Of a stretch of DNA of 5,708 nucleotides, positions 1-5,708 are shown piece by piece. Position 1 is the stretch's first letter; every line of letters begins with the position of its first letter. A model generated the notes under the pieces. It was not told the DNA's origin. It worked only from the letters and a program-made list of their open reading frames with translations, and did not search any database. This stretch comes from Deltaproteobacteria bacterium (GTDB taxonomy: Bacteria; Desulfobacterota; Deferrimicrobia; Deferrimicrobiales; Deferrimicrobiaceae), in NCBI GenBank assembly GCA_003513855.1, contig DOTC01000126.1, positions 1 to 5,708 of the forward strand, in the 5' to 3' direction. The position numbers were made by a program, and so were the translations under genes.

Positions 1-866
1 GTCGTCGAGATGTCGGCGTGGCCGAGCATGGTCTGCACCGCCCGCAGGTCCGCCCCGCCCGCCAGGAGGTGGCCGGCGAAGGAGTGGCGCAGCGTGTGCG
101 GGGAGATCTTCTGGCGGATCCCTGCCGCCTTCGCCCACCGGCCGATCCGGTTCCAGAGCGTCTGCCGGGTGATCGGCCGGCCCAGACGGGAAAGGAACAG
201 GACGTTGGCGGCGGCGCTCCTCCCCTCCCTGTTCCGGAGGAAGGCCGGCTGCCAGAGCTCGAGATACTCCTTGAGGATGTCCAGCGAGGACGAGGCGACC
301 GGGACGATCCGCTCTTTCCCCCTCTTGCCGAGGACCCGGACGAACCCTGCGTTCATGTCCACGTTCTCCTTCCGGAGGGACACGATCTCGGAGGCACGCA
401 GGCCCGTGGCGTACAACAGTTCGAGCATGGCCCGGTCCCGCATCCCCTCGGCGGTATTCCGGTCCGGCGCATCGAGCAGCCTGTCCACGTCCGTGAGCGT
501 GAGGTACTGCGGCAGATTGCGGCTTTTCCGGGGGCCTTTGACCTCTTCGACCGGGTTTGCGGGCAGAATCCCCTCCCGGGAGAGATACCGGAAGAACAAG
601 CGGACCGTCGAGACGATCCGGGACCTGGTCCCTGCGGCGAGCGGCTTCGGCTCCCCGCCTTGCCCGCCCTGTTTGCCGGTCTGCAGCGAGACAAGGAACG
701 CAAGGAAATGCGACCGGGAGAAGTCGGAGAGGCGAACGCCGGAGGCCTCCACGAAAGAGGCGAACCGGCGCATATCGAATCCGTACGACTCGACGGTGTT
801 GGCCGAGAGCCGCCGCTCGGTCCGCAGGTGCAGGAGGAAGGCATCCGCGAGGGCGTCGATGTCCAT
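1..866 (-). CDS. xerD: Site-specific tyrosine recombinase XerD-like (3' end outside window)
   Basis: A cytoplasmic tyrosine recombinase that, with a XerC partner, resolves chromosome dimers at dif sites during division. The first 288 residues of about 300 are present. The N-terminal core-binding domain covers about 1-100. The catalytic domain contains R157 in ATGLRASE, the beta-hairpin lysine in GKRGKER (180-186), H257 and R260 in SPHTLRHSF, and H283 in MLGHADIST. The catalytic tyrosine, expected near residue 292, lies just past the window edge, so it cannot be confirmed. The SPHTLRH and GADLRAVQTMLGHADIST stretches favour XerD over XerC or an integron/phage integrase, but the XerC/XerD split is not certain. 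The start is the ATG at 866, only 6 bases after the phosphoesterase stop and with only a weak AGG upstream. A short glycine/glutamine-rich insertion lies at about 63-75. Confidence 0.88.
   Translation of the reverse strand, partial: MDIDALADAFLLHLRTERRLSANTVESYGFDMRRFASFVEASGVRLSDFSRSHFLAFLVSLQTGKQGGQGGEPKPLAAGTRSRIVSTVRLFFRYLSREGILPANPVEEVKGPRKSRNLPQYLTLTDVDRLLDAPDRNTAEGMRDRAMLELLYATGLRASEIVSLRKENVDMNAGFVRVLGKRGKERIVPVASSSLDILKEYLELWQPAFLRNREGRSAAANVLFLSRLGRPITRQTLWNRIGRWAKAAGIRQKISPHTLRHSFAGHLLAGGADLRAVQTMLGHADIST
654..671 (-). repeat. Two-copy 9-base tandem repeat encoding QGGQGG in xerD
   Basis: Two adjacent 9-base units (663-671 and 654-662) differ at a single base and encode Gln-Gly-Gly twice (residues 66-71 of the recombinase). 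The repeat is in frame and sits in a loop of the N-terminal DNA-binding domain, within a stretch about 10 residues longer than in E. coli XerD as I recall it. It looks like a small in-frame duplication. Confidence 0.6.
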
Positions 867-872
867 GTTCGC

Positions 873-1418
873 CTACCGTTTCCGGGGGTTCAGGGCGATC
901 TCCCCCGGCTGGGGCGCCGCCGCGGCGCCGCCGGCACGGATTTCCCGGATGCTCGCCTCCATCGTGTCGAGATCGATCACGGCGCAGGTCGCTTTCCCGC
1001 TCAGGAATCCGCATGCCTCGCCCGGGTTGAGGATCAGTGCCCTCCCGATGCGCATCGTGAGCGGCCGGTGGGTGTGGCCGAAGAGGATCAGGTCGAACTT
1101 CCCCCCCTCGCCGATCTCGTCCTGGAGCTCGTCGAAGGAGTGGGCCATGAGGACCTTCCGCCCGCCGATCTCGGGCATGTAGGGCCCCCGCTGGAACGCG
1201 CCGCCGGAGACGGCCTGCAGCTCCTCCCGCTCGTAGTCGTTGTTCCCGTACACGCCGACCAGGGGGATTCCGCACCCCTGGAACGCGGCGATCGTATCGG
1301 GACGGCAGACGTCCCCCAGGTGCAACACCACCGCGACCCCCTCCTCCCGGAAGAGGGCGAGGGCATCCTCGACGGGGCCCCTCTGGTCGTGGGAGTCGGA
1401 CAGGATTCCCGCCTTCAT
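873..1418 (-). CDS. Metallophosphoesterase, YfcE/MJ0936 family
   Basis: A small (181-residue) calcineurin-like phosphoesterase that uses two metal ions to hydrolyse phosphodiester or phosphomonoester bonds; the natural substrate of this family is mostly unknown. The full metal-site motif series is visible: D8 and H10 in SDSHD, GD at 35-36 in LHLGDV, GNND at 58-61 (GNHD in most members), H93 in MAHS, and GHTH at 114-117. The length and motif spacing match single-domain YfcE-like proteins; there is no signal peptide, so it should be cytoplasmic. The C-terminal 20 residues are an Ala/Pro/Gly-rich tail ending in basic residues and are probably disordered. The ATG at 1418 overlaps the glnD TGA (ATGA), with GGAGAGGG upstream. 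The TAG stop is followed 6 bases later by xerD. The open frame continues far upstream inside glnD, but homology to the family begins exactly at this ATG. Confidence 0.92.
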   Translation of the reverse strand: MKAGILSDSHDQRGPVEDALALFREEGVAVVLHLGDVCRPDTIAAFQGCGIPLVGVYGNNDYEREELQAVSGGAFQRGPYMPEIGGRKVLMAHSFDELQDEIGEGGKFDLILFGHTHRPLTMRIGRALILNPGEACGFLSGKATCAVIDLDTMEASIREIRAGGAAAAPQPGEIALNPRKR

Positions 1419-4117
1419 CCGGCCGGGCCCTCTCCGTTGCCGATCGCCTCGAGAAGCGCCTTGCGGATCTCCTCGAGCCGCTCCGGATGGACGATCTTCC
1501 CTCCGTCCTCGTCCATCAGATAGAAGACGTCCGCGACCTGGTCCGCCTTCGTGGAGATCTTCGACAGGGCGATTTCGATCTTCATGGCGGCGAGCGTGCG
1601 GGTGATGTCGTAGAGGAGGCCGATGCGATCGTAGGTGAAGATGTCGACCACGGTGTACCGGGAGGAGACTTCGTTGTCGAAGACCACGCGGGTCGGGCGG
1701 AACTTGGTCACCTTCTCCCGCACGTACCGTGCAATCTCCCGCTCCGCGAACAGCGTCTCGACATCGGTCTCCCTGCGCAGGACCGCGATCAGGTCCGCCA
1801 CCAGCCGGTCCTTCTTCGGAAGACCCTCCAGGCTCTTGCCCATGTAGGTCACGTAGAAGGTGTCCAGCGCCACGCCATCGCCGGACGTGGCGATCGTGGC
1901 GTTCAGGATGTTGATCCCGTTGGCGGACAGGGTGCCGGCGATCTTGGAGAAGAGGCCGTGCTCGTCCGGGCAGACGACGATCAGTTCCGAGGTTCCCATC
2001 GGGGGGGAATCGAACGCCTCGATCCGGGGGGTGGCCCCGTCGTACGAGGACAGGATGCGCAGGTGATCGGCGAACCGCTCGTCGGGCGTCCCCAGGAAAT
2101 ACCGGTCGTCGAACCGGGAGAGGTACTCCGCGACAGCCCCGGGCGGGACCGCGGAAAGGATCTCGCGGACCTTCTCGCGACGCTGCCTTGGCCGCTCCGT
2201 GAACGGGCGCTTGAGCTTTCCCGTCTCGAGGACGTTCCTGCCCTTCTCGTAGAGTTCGCGCAGGAGCATCGCCTTCCACTGATTCCACACGTCCGGCCCG
2301 ACCGCGCGCAGGTCCGCGTAGGTGAGGAGGTAGAGCATGTCGAGCCGGGCCGTGGTCTTCACCGTATCGCAGAAGTGGATGATCATCTCGATGTCGTGCA
2401 TGTCCCTTCTCTGCGACACGTGCGCCATCAGGAGGTGGTGCTCCACGAGGAAGACGAGGTCGGCGGTCTCGTCCCGGGAAAGCCCCATCCGCTCCCCGAT
2501 GCGGGCGACGATCTCCGCGCCGATGCGGGAATGGCCGTGTCCCTTCCCCTTCCCGATATCGTGGCACAGGACCGCGAGCGCAAGGAGGTCCTTCCGGGGG
2601 ATCGACCGGTAGATGGCGAGAAATTCCTCCTCTTCGGAAGTCCGCTGCGTTTTCCCCTCGAGGCCGGGGAGGATGGTCGCCGCCAGGATCAGGTGGATGT
2701 CGACGGTGTAGACGTGGTAGATGTCCCGCTGCACGCGGAAGGACAGCGACGCGAACTCGGGGATGTACCTCCCCAGAAACCGGCACTCGTGCATGAAAAG
2801 CAGGGTTTCGTGCAGGTGGTGCGGGTCCGACAGGATCGCAAGGAACAGCTCCGCCGCCCGCGGGTTCCGGGGAAATTCCGGCCCCAGGTCCGCCAGGGAA
2901 CGCTGGATGCTCTTCTTCGCCTGCGCCGTGGGCACGGAGCGGGTTTTCTGCATCACCCGGAAGAACTCGAGAATCCGAAGGGGCTCCTTCTGGAACGAGA
3001 CCCCGGCCAGGGGGCTGAGCTTCCCCTTGTAGAGGACCGCGACCCCGTCGATCTTCTTCTTCCGGAAGGAGTACAGGGGCTTCCGGAACCCCTCCATGAT
3101 GTGGCGGTCCACCTGCTCGAGGAGCTCCTCGGCCAGATGGACGGCGACGGAGGCGTTCATGTAGTAGGTCCGCATGAACCGTTCCACCGCAAGGTCCCTC
3201 CCCCGGTCGCGGTACCCGAAGACCGCGGCCATCGGGTCCTGGACCTCGAAGGTGAGGACGTCGGTCTTCTTCCCCGTGAGGATGTGCAGCTCGCTGCGGA
3301 CCCGCAGGAGGTAGTCCCGGGCATGCTCGATCGCCCGGAGCGTGTTCTCCCCGATTACGCCCTTGTTGCGCAGTTCCACCAGGTTTTTGCACTTGTACTT
3401 GACCCGGGCAACCCACACGGCGGAGTGGAGGTCCCGCAGGCCCCCCTTCCCCTCCTTGACGTTGGGCTCCAGCACGTACACCGTCTCCCCGTACTTGGCG
3501 TGCCGGTTCCGGATCTCTGCAAGCTTCTTCTCGATGAACCGGTCGGCGTCGGAGAAGAAGAGGAACTTCTCGATCCCGCCGGCCGATTCCCGGAAGAACG
3601 GCACGTCCCCCGCGACGAGCCGGAAATCCATGAGCGCCGTGCGGATCGAGTCGTCCGCCGCCGCCATCCGGAACGTCTCATTGAGGTTGCGGACGCTGTG
3701 CCCCACGTCCAGCCCGAGGTCCCAGAGGGGGTACAGGATCCGCTCCGTCATCGCCTCCACGTACGGGTCCACCTTGTACGCATGGAGAAAGAGCAGGTCG
3801 ATGTCCGATTTCGGGCAAAGCTCCCGCCGCCCGTAGCCGCCGACGGAGATGACCGCCATCCGGTATTTCAGCTCGGGCGAGGAGGACAGGAAGCGCTCCC
3901 TGGCACGGTCGTGCAGGGCGCGCAGCACGTTGTCCATCGCGTCCGCCTGCTTCCGGCATGCGTCGTTCCCGCCGGCCGGACCGGAACGCAGCTCTTCGCG
4001 CACCGCGGTGAGGGTTTCGGACAGGTACGATTTCAGGTAGTCGAGGAGATCCTGGTCGGACAGTCCCGGCCGCAGGGTCTCCGCGCGAAAGAGGGGGACG
4101 GACACGAGGCCCCTCAC
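1415..4117 (-). CDS. glnD: Bifunctional [protein-PII] uridylyltransferase/uridylyl-removing enzyme GlnD
   Basis: Cytoplasmic glutamine sensor of the nitrogen response. At low glutamine it transfers UMP from UTP to PII proteins (GlnB/GlnK); at high glutamine it removes UMP. The 900-residue length fits the family. The nucleotidyltransferase motif GGYGRRELCPKSDID is at residues 93-107, with metal-binding D105 and D107. The GlnD-specific KEGKGGLRDLHSAVW is at 221-235. The HD hydrolase domain includes H468 in YHVYTVDIH, H519-D520 in CHDIGKGKG and H560-H561. Two ACT domains follow (about 711-785 and 821-895), which bind glutamine in this family. All key residues for both activities are present. The GTG start at 4117 overlaps the amidase stop (GTGA); an in-frame GTG at 4105, preceded by GAGGGG, would shorten it by four residues. 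The stop overlaps the next start as ATGA. The target PII gene is not in the window. Confidence 0.97.
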   Translation of the reverse strand: MRGLVSVPLFRAETLRPGLSDQDLLDYLKSYLSETLTAVREELRSGPAGGNDACRKQADAMDNVLRALHDRARERFLSSSPELKYRMAVISVGGYGRRELCPKSDIDLLFLHAYKVDPYVEAMTERILYPLWDLGLDVGHSVRNLNETFRMAAADDSIRTALMDFRLVAGDVPFFRESAGGIEKFLFFSDADRFIEKKLAEIRNRHAKYGETVYVLEPNVKEGKGGLRDLHSAVWVARVKYKCKNLVELRNKGVIGENTLRAIEHARDYLLRVRSELHILTGKKTDVLTFEVQDPMAAVFGYRDRGRDLAVERFMRTYYMNASVAVHLAEELLEQVDRHIMEGFRKPLYSFRKKKIDGVAVLYKGKLSPLAGVSFQKEPLRILEFFRVMQKTRSVPTAQAKKSIQRSLADLGPEFPRNPRAAELFLAILSDPHHLHETLLFMHECRFLGRYIPEFASLSFRVQRDIYHVYTVDIHLILAATILPGLEGKTQRTSEEEEFLAIYRSIPRKDLLALAVLCHDIGKGKGHGHSRIGAEIVARIGERMGLSRDETADLVFLVEHHLLMAHVSQRRDMHDIEMIIHFCDTVKTTARLDMLYLLTYADLRAVGPDVWNQWKAMLLRELYEKGRNVLETGKLKRPFTERPRQRREKVREILSAVPPGAVAEYLSRFDDRYFLGTPDERFADHLRILSSYDGATPRIEAFDSPPMGTSELIVVCPDEHGLFSKIAGTLSANGINILNATIATSGDGVALDTFYVTYMGKSLEGLPKKDRLVADLIAVLRRETDVETLFAEREIARYVREKVTKFRPTRVVFDNEVSSRYTVVDIFTYDRIGLLYDITRTLAAMKIEIALSKISTKADQVADVFYLMDEDGGKIVHPERLEEIRKALLEAIGNGEGPAG
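1428..1435 (-). promoter_or_regulatory. Ribosome binding site of the metallophosphoesterase gene
   Basis: GGAGAGGG on the minus strand ends 9 bases before the ATG at 1418 and lies within the last codons of glnD. It supports this ATG as the true start, although the reading frame stays open far upstream. Confidence 0.55.
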
Positions 4118-5271
4118 ATGCCCGCGCGGGCCAGCGCGCCGTTTTCCCCATAGTACCGGATGGCCTCCACCACGCTGTCGGCGATCGTCTCCAGGTATTC
4201 GTGGCGGCGCAACCGGCTCTCTTCGCTGCGGTTGCTGATGAAGGAGGTCTCCACGAGAACGGCCGTCATCCGGGCCCCCACAAGGACGTAGAACGGGGCC
4301 TGCTTCAGCCCCAGGTCGTGCACGGGGCCGTGCCGGCTGCTGATGTTCCGGACGATGGCGTCGTTGACGGTCTTGGCGAGCTTGAGCGACTCCTTTTTCC
4401 TTCCGTAGGTGGACAGGTCGTCGATGATGAATTTGACTTCCGAGAGTTTCTGGACCGTTACCCCGTTCTCGCGGGCGGCCAGCTCCAGCGCTTCCCGGTC
4501 GCTGGCGCGGCTCAGGACGTAGGTGGAGATCCCCCGGGCCTTCCGGTCCCTGCTCGCGTTGATGTGGAGCGACACGAAGATGTCCGCACCCGTCTTGTTG
4601 GCTATCGCGGTCCGCTCCTCGAGCGGAATGAAGACGTCCGTGTCCCTCGTCATGCCCACGTCGAAGTCGGGGAACCGGGACAGCTTCTCCCGGACCATCC
4701 GCCCGATGGTCAGCACGACGTCCTTTTCCTGCAACCCCGTGGGGCCGGTCGCCCCAGGGTCCTTCCCGCCGTGGCCGGGGTCGAGCATGACGACGATCTT
4801 CCCGGAAGGTTCGGGGATCGGAGGGCTCTGTCCGGTCCCCGGCGATCCGCCGTCGATGTCCACGATGATCCGCGAAGGGTCGGAGAGGTCGAACACGCGG
4901 TACCCGCTCTCCCTCTCGAGGTCGATGACGACCCGCACCACGCCCGCCCGGAACCGGCCGGCCCGGACGCGGGTGAGAAGCCCGTTGTGGACCTCCCGCG
5001 GGTGACGGACGATCTCATCCCGAAGGTCCGCACCCTGGATGTCGATGAAGATCCGGGGAGGCAGGTTCCGAACGGGGTCGGCGCCCAGGAAGTTCGCCTC
5101 GTACCTCGCCTCGGCCTCGAGGTCGATGACGACGCGGGTGTACTCCCGGCTCGTCCAGTGGCGGATATCGGACACCAGGGCGAGACGGGCGGAAGACGGC
5201 GACACGTGGGGCGGGAACAGAAGGGTCGCGGCGACGACGGCCGCGACAAGATGGCGGGTGAGGGAACTCAC
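4114..5271 (-). CDS. N-acetylmuramoyl-L-alanine amidase, AmiC-like (AMIN + Amidase_3)
   Basis: A periplasmic zinc amidase that cuts the bond between N-acetylmuramic acid and the stem peptide, typically to split septal peptidoglycan during daughter-cell separation. The 385-residue product has a signal peptide (residues 1 to about 28: a short basic start, a hydrophobic VAAVVAATLL core, then a likely cut after SSA). An AMIN domain covers about 32-140; in AmiC this domain targets the septum. The Amidase_3 domain covers about 158-373. Zinc ligands are H167 in DPGHGG, E182 and H236 in SLHINA; the catalytic glutamate is E341 in VLVETSFISN. A stretch at about 265-295 corresponds to the segment that carries the autoinhibitory helix in AmiB/AmiC. 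I chose the GTG at 5271 because it overlaps the mutS stop as GTGA, has AAGGG 6 bases upstream and gives a normal signal peptide. A GTG at 5301 would add 10 residues but has no good ribosome binding site. AmiC versus AmiB cannot be decided. Confidence 0.93.
   Translation of the reverse strand: MSSLTRHLVAAVVAATLLFPPHVSPSSARLALVSDIRHWTSREYTRVVIDLEAEARYEANFLGADPVRNLPPRIFIDIQGADLRDEIVRHPREVHNGLLTRVRAGRFRAGVVRVVIDLERESGYRVFDLSDPSRIIVDIDGGSPGTGQSPPIPEPSGKIVVMLDPGHGGKDPGATGPTGLQEKDVVLTIGRMVREKLSRFPDFDVGMTRDTDVFIPLEERTAIANKTGADIFVSLHINASRDRKARGISTYVLSRASDREALELAARENGVTVQKLSEVKFIIDDLSTYGRKKESLKLAKTVNDAIVRNISSRHGPVHDLGLKQAPFYVLVGARMTAVLVETSFISNRSEESRLRRHEYLETIADSVVEAIRYYGENGALARAGM
4118..4140 (-). promoter_or_regulatory. 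Structured, Shine-Dalgarno-poor leader of glnD
   Basis: Read on the minus strand, GCGCG (4139-4135) can pair with CGCGC (4128-4124) around a 6-base CTGGCC loop, ending 6 bases before the glnD GTG. No clear AGGAGG-like motif is present. The stretch also encodes the last residues of the amidase. The likely meaning is that glnD is read mainly by ribosomes finishing the amidase and melting the hairpin; this is inference. Confidence 0.4.
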
Positions 5272-5708
5272 CGGTTTCCCTTTGACAACCTCTCTTTCCA
5301 CGCCGCAAGGTGCAGAAGCGCGTCCAGGGGCGACAGCCGCTCGACGTCGGCCTTCCGGATCTCCTCGAGCACGGCGTCGTCGTCGGTCGAGACGCGGCGC
5401 CCGCCGAACAGCTCCATCTGGCTCGTATCCACGCTCCCCGCGGCGCCCGGCCCGGCGATGCTGGGCAGCCCGTATTCATTATACTCGGCGGACTCGAGGT
5501 TTTTCAAAATATCTCGGGCCCGCGCGATCACGGGGTCGGGAAGCCCCGCCAGCCGGGCCACCTGGATCCCGTAGGACTTGCTCGCACTCCCCTCATCGAT
5601 GCGGCGCAGGAAGATGATCTCCCCCTGCCACTCCCGCACGGATACGTGGAAGTTCCTCGCCCGGGGCGAGGTCCTGGCGATGTCGGTCAGCTCGTGGAAG
5701 TGCGTGGC
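5268..5708 (-). CDS. mutS: DNA mismatch repair protein MutS, C-terminal part (5' end outside window)
   Basis: MutS recognises base mismatches and, through its ABC-type ATPase, starts methyl-directed or nick-directed mismatch repair. Only the last 146 residues are visible, out of roughly 850-900 usual for the family. The fragment opens with ATHFHEL, the conserved histidine switch of the MutS ATPase. It continues with the family signature KSYGIQVARLAGLP, part of the helix-turn-helix dimerisation region. A variable linker follows, then QMELF (fragment residues 97-101), which fits the beta-clamp-binding consensus QxxLF. The end has the short helical C-terminal segment around LSPLDALLHL. The TGA stop overlaps the preferred GTG start of the downstream amidase by 4 bases. 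The linker codons also carry a promoter-like sequence. Identification rests on conserved motifs and is near certain; whether it is MutS1 rather than a paralogue is supported by the clamp motif and C-terminal helix. Confidence 0.95.
   Translation of the reverse strand, partial: ATHFHELTDIARTSPRARNFHVSVREWQGEIIFLRRIDEGSASKSYGIQVARLAGLPDPVIARARDILKNLESAEYNEYGLPSIAGPGAAGSVDTSQMELFGGRRVSTDDDAVLEEIRKADVERLSPLDALLHLAAWKERLSKGNR
5278..5282 (-). promoter_or_regulatory. Ribosome binding site supporting the amidase GTG start at 5271
   Basis: On the minus strand AAGGG ends 6 bases before the GTG at 5271. It lies within the last codons of mutS. The longer candidate start at 5301 has no comparable purine-rich motif upstream, so this site decides the start choice. 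Confidence 0.6.
5478..5507 (-). promoter_or_regulatory. Predicted sigma-70 promoter inside mutS, driving amidase-glnD-phosphoesterase-xerD
   Basis: Read on the minus strand, TTGAAA (5507-5502, five of six matches to the -35 consensus) is followed after 18 bases by a perfect TATAAT (5483-5478). Transcription would start near 5471, about 200 bases before the amidase start codon. The site lies in the poorly conserved MutS linker, where the codons GAT ATT TTG AAA and TAT AAT are AT-rich choices unlike the GC-ending codons around them. This is a sequence match only; activity is inferred. Confidence 0.55.

Noticed and set aside
913..929. Perfect 8-base-arm inverted repeat (GGCGCCGC, C, GCGGCGCC), considered as a terminator
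   Set aside because: It encodes an alanine run in the phosphoesterase tail, has a 1-base centre and no following T run, and lies before the stop codon of that gene.
10..1523. Long plus-strand open frames opposite xerD and the phosphoesterase
   Set aside because: No motif or domain is visible, and both minus-strand genes are intact with catalytic residues. They are a codon-bias artefact.
2001..2007. Run of seven G (C on the coding strand) in glnD, with a similar run at 1101-1107 in the phosphoesterase, considered as phase-variation sites
   Set aside because: Both frames are intact, the runs are short for slippage switching, and they are expected by chance in GC-rich codons (Ser-Pro-Pro and Gly-Gly).
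1419..3416. Upstream in-frame extension of the phosphoesterase frame, about 666 codons inside glnD
   Set aside because: It is an off-frame shadow of glnD with low-complexity Arg/Pro/Gly composition. The family's homology starts at the ATG at 1418, which has its own ribosome binding site.
1487..4153. An 888-codon open frame on the plus strand, opposite almost all of glnD
   Set aside because: The translation has no recognisable domain and is rich in Val, Asp, Glu, Pro, Arg and His, as expected for the antisense of a GC-rich gene. glnD on the other strand has every family motif.
5282..5287. TTGACA on the plus strand, a perfect -35 hexamer
   Set aside because: No -10-like sequence lies 16-18 bases downstream, and no plus-strand gene follows.

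Overview
The window holds five protein-coding genes, all on the minus strand and packed with almost no space between them. In the direction of transcription (high to low coordinates) they are: the 3' end of mutS (mismatch repair ATPase, 5268-5708, cut by the window edge), an AmiC-like N-acetylmuramoyl-L-alanine amidase (4114-5271), glnD (PII uridylyltransferase/uridylyl-removing enzyme, 1415-4117), a YfcE/MJ0936-type metallophosphoesterase (873-1418), and the 5' part of a xerD-like tyrosine recombinase (1-866, cut before its catalytic tyrosine). I see no tRNA, rRNA, CRISPR array, insertion sequence or terminator, and no gene-free stretch longer than 6 bases.

The first three junctions are 4-base stop/start overlaps (GTGA, GTGA, ATGA). 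The fourth is a 6-base gap. This is the layout of one translationally coupled operon. A strong sigma-70-like promoter (TTGAAA, 18 bases, TATAAT) lies inside the 3' end of mutS and points into the amidase. The downstream four genes may therefore be transcribed partly independently of mutS.

The DNA is strongly GC-rich, and several long antisense and off-frame open frames are by-products of that. The envelope-type amidase with an AMIN domain and the full-length two-ACT GlnD suggest a Gram-negative bacterium. From memory of similar gene orders I would guess a Geobacter-like or other former deltaproteobacterial lineage, but the window alone does not prove this.

Functionally the genes are housekeeping: DNA repair (MutS), septal peptidoglycan splitting (amidase), nitrogen sensing (GlnD with PII), a phosphoesterase of unknown substrate, and chromosome dimer resolution (XerD). 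The amidase and XerD both act late in cell division. I found no new biological system. The most notable signals are the internal promoter, the unusually coupled and structured start of glnD, and the uncharacterised phosphoesterase between glnD and xerD.
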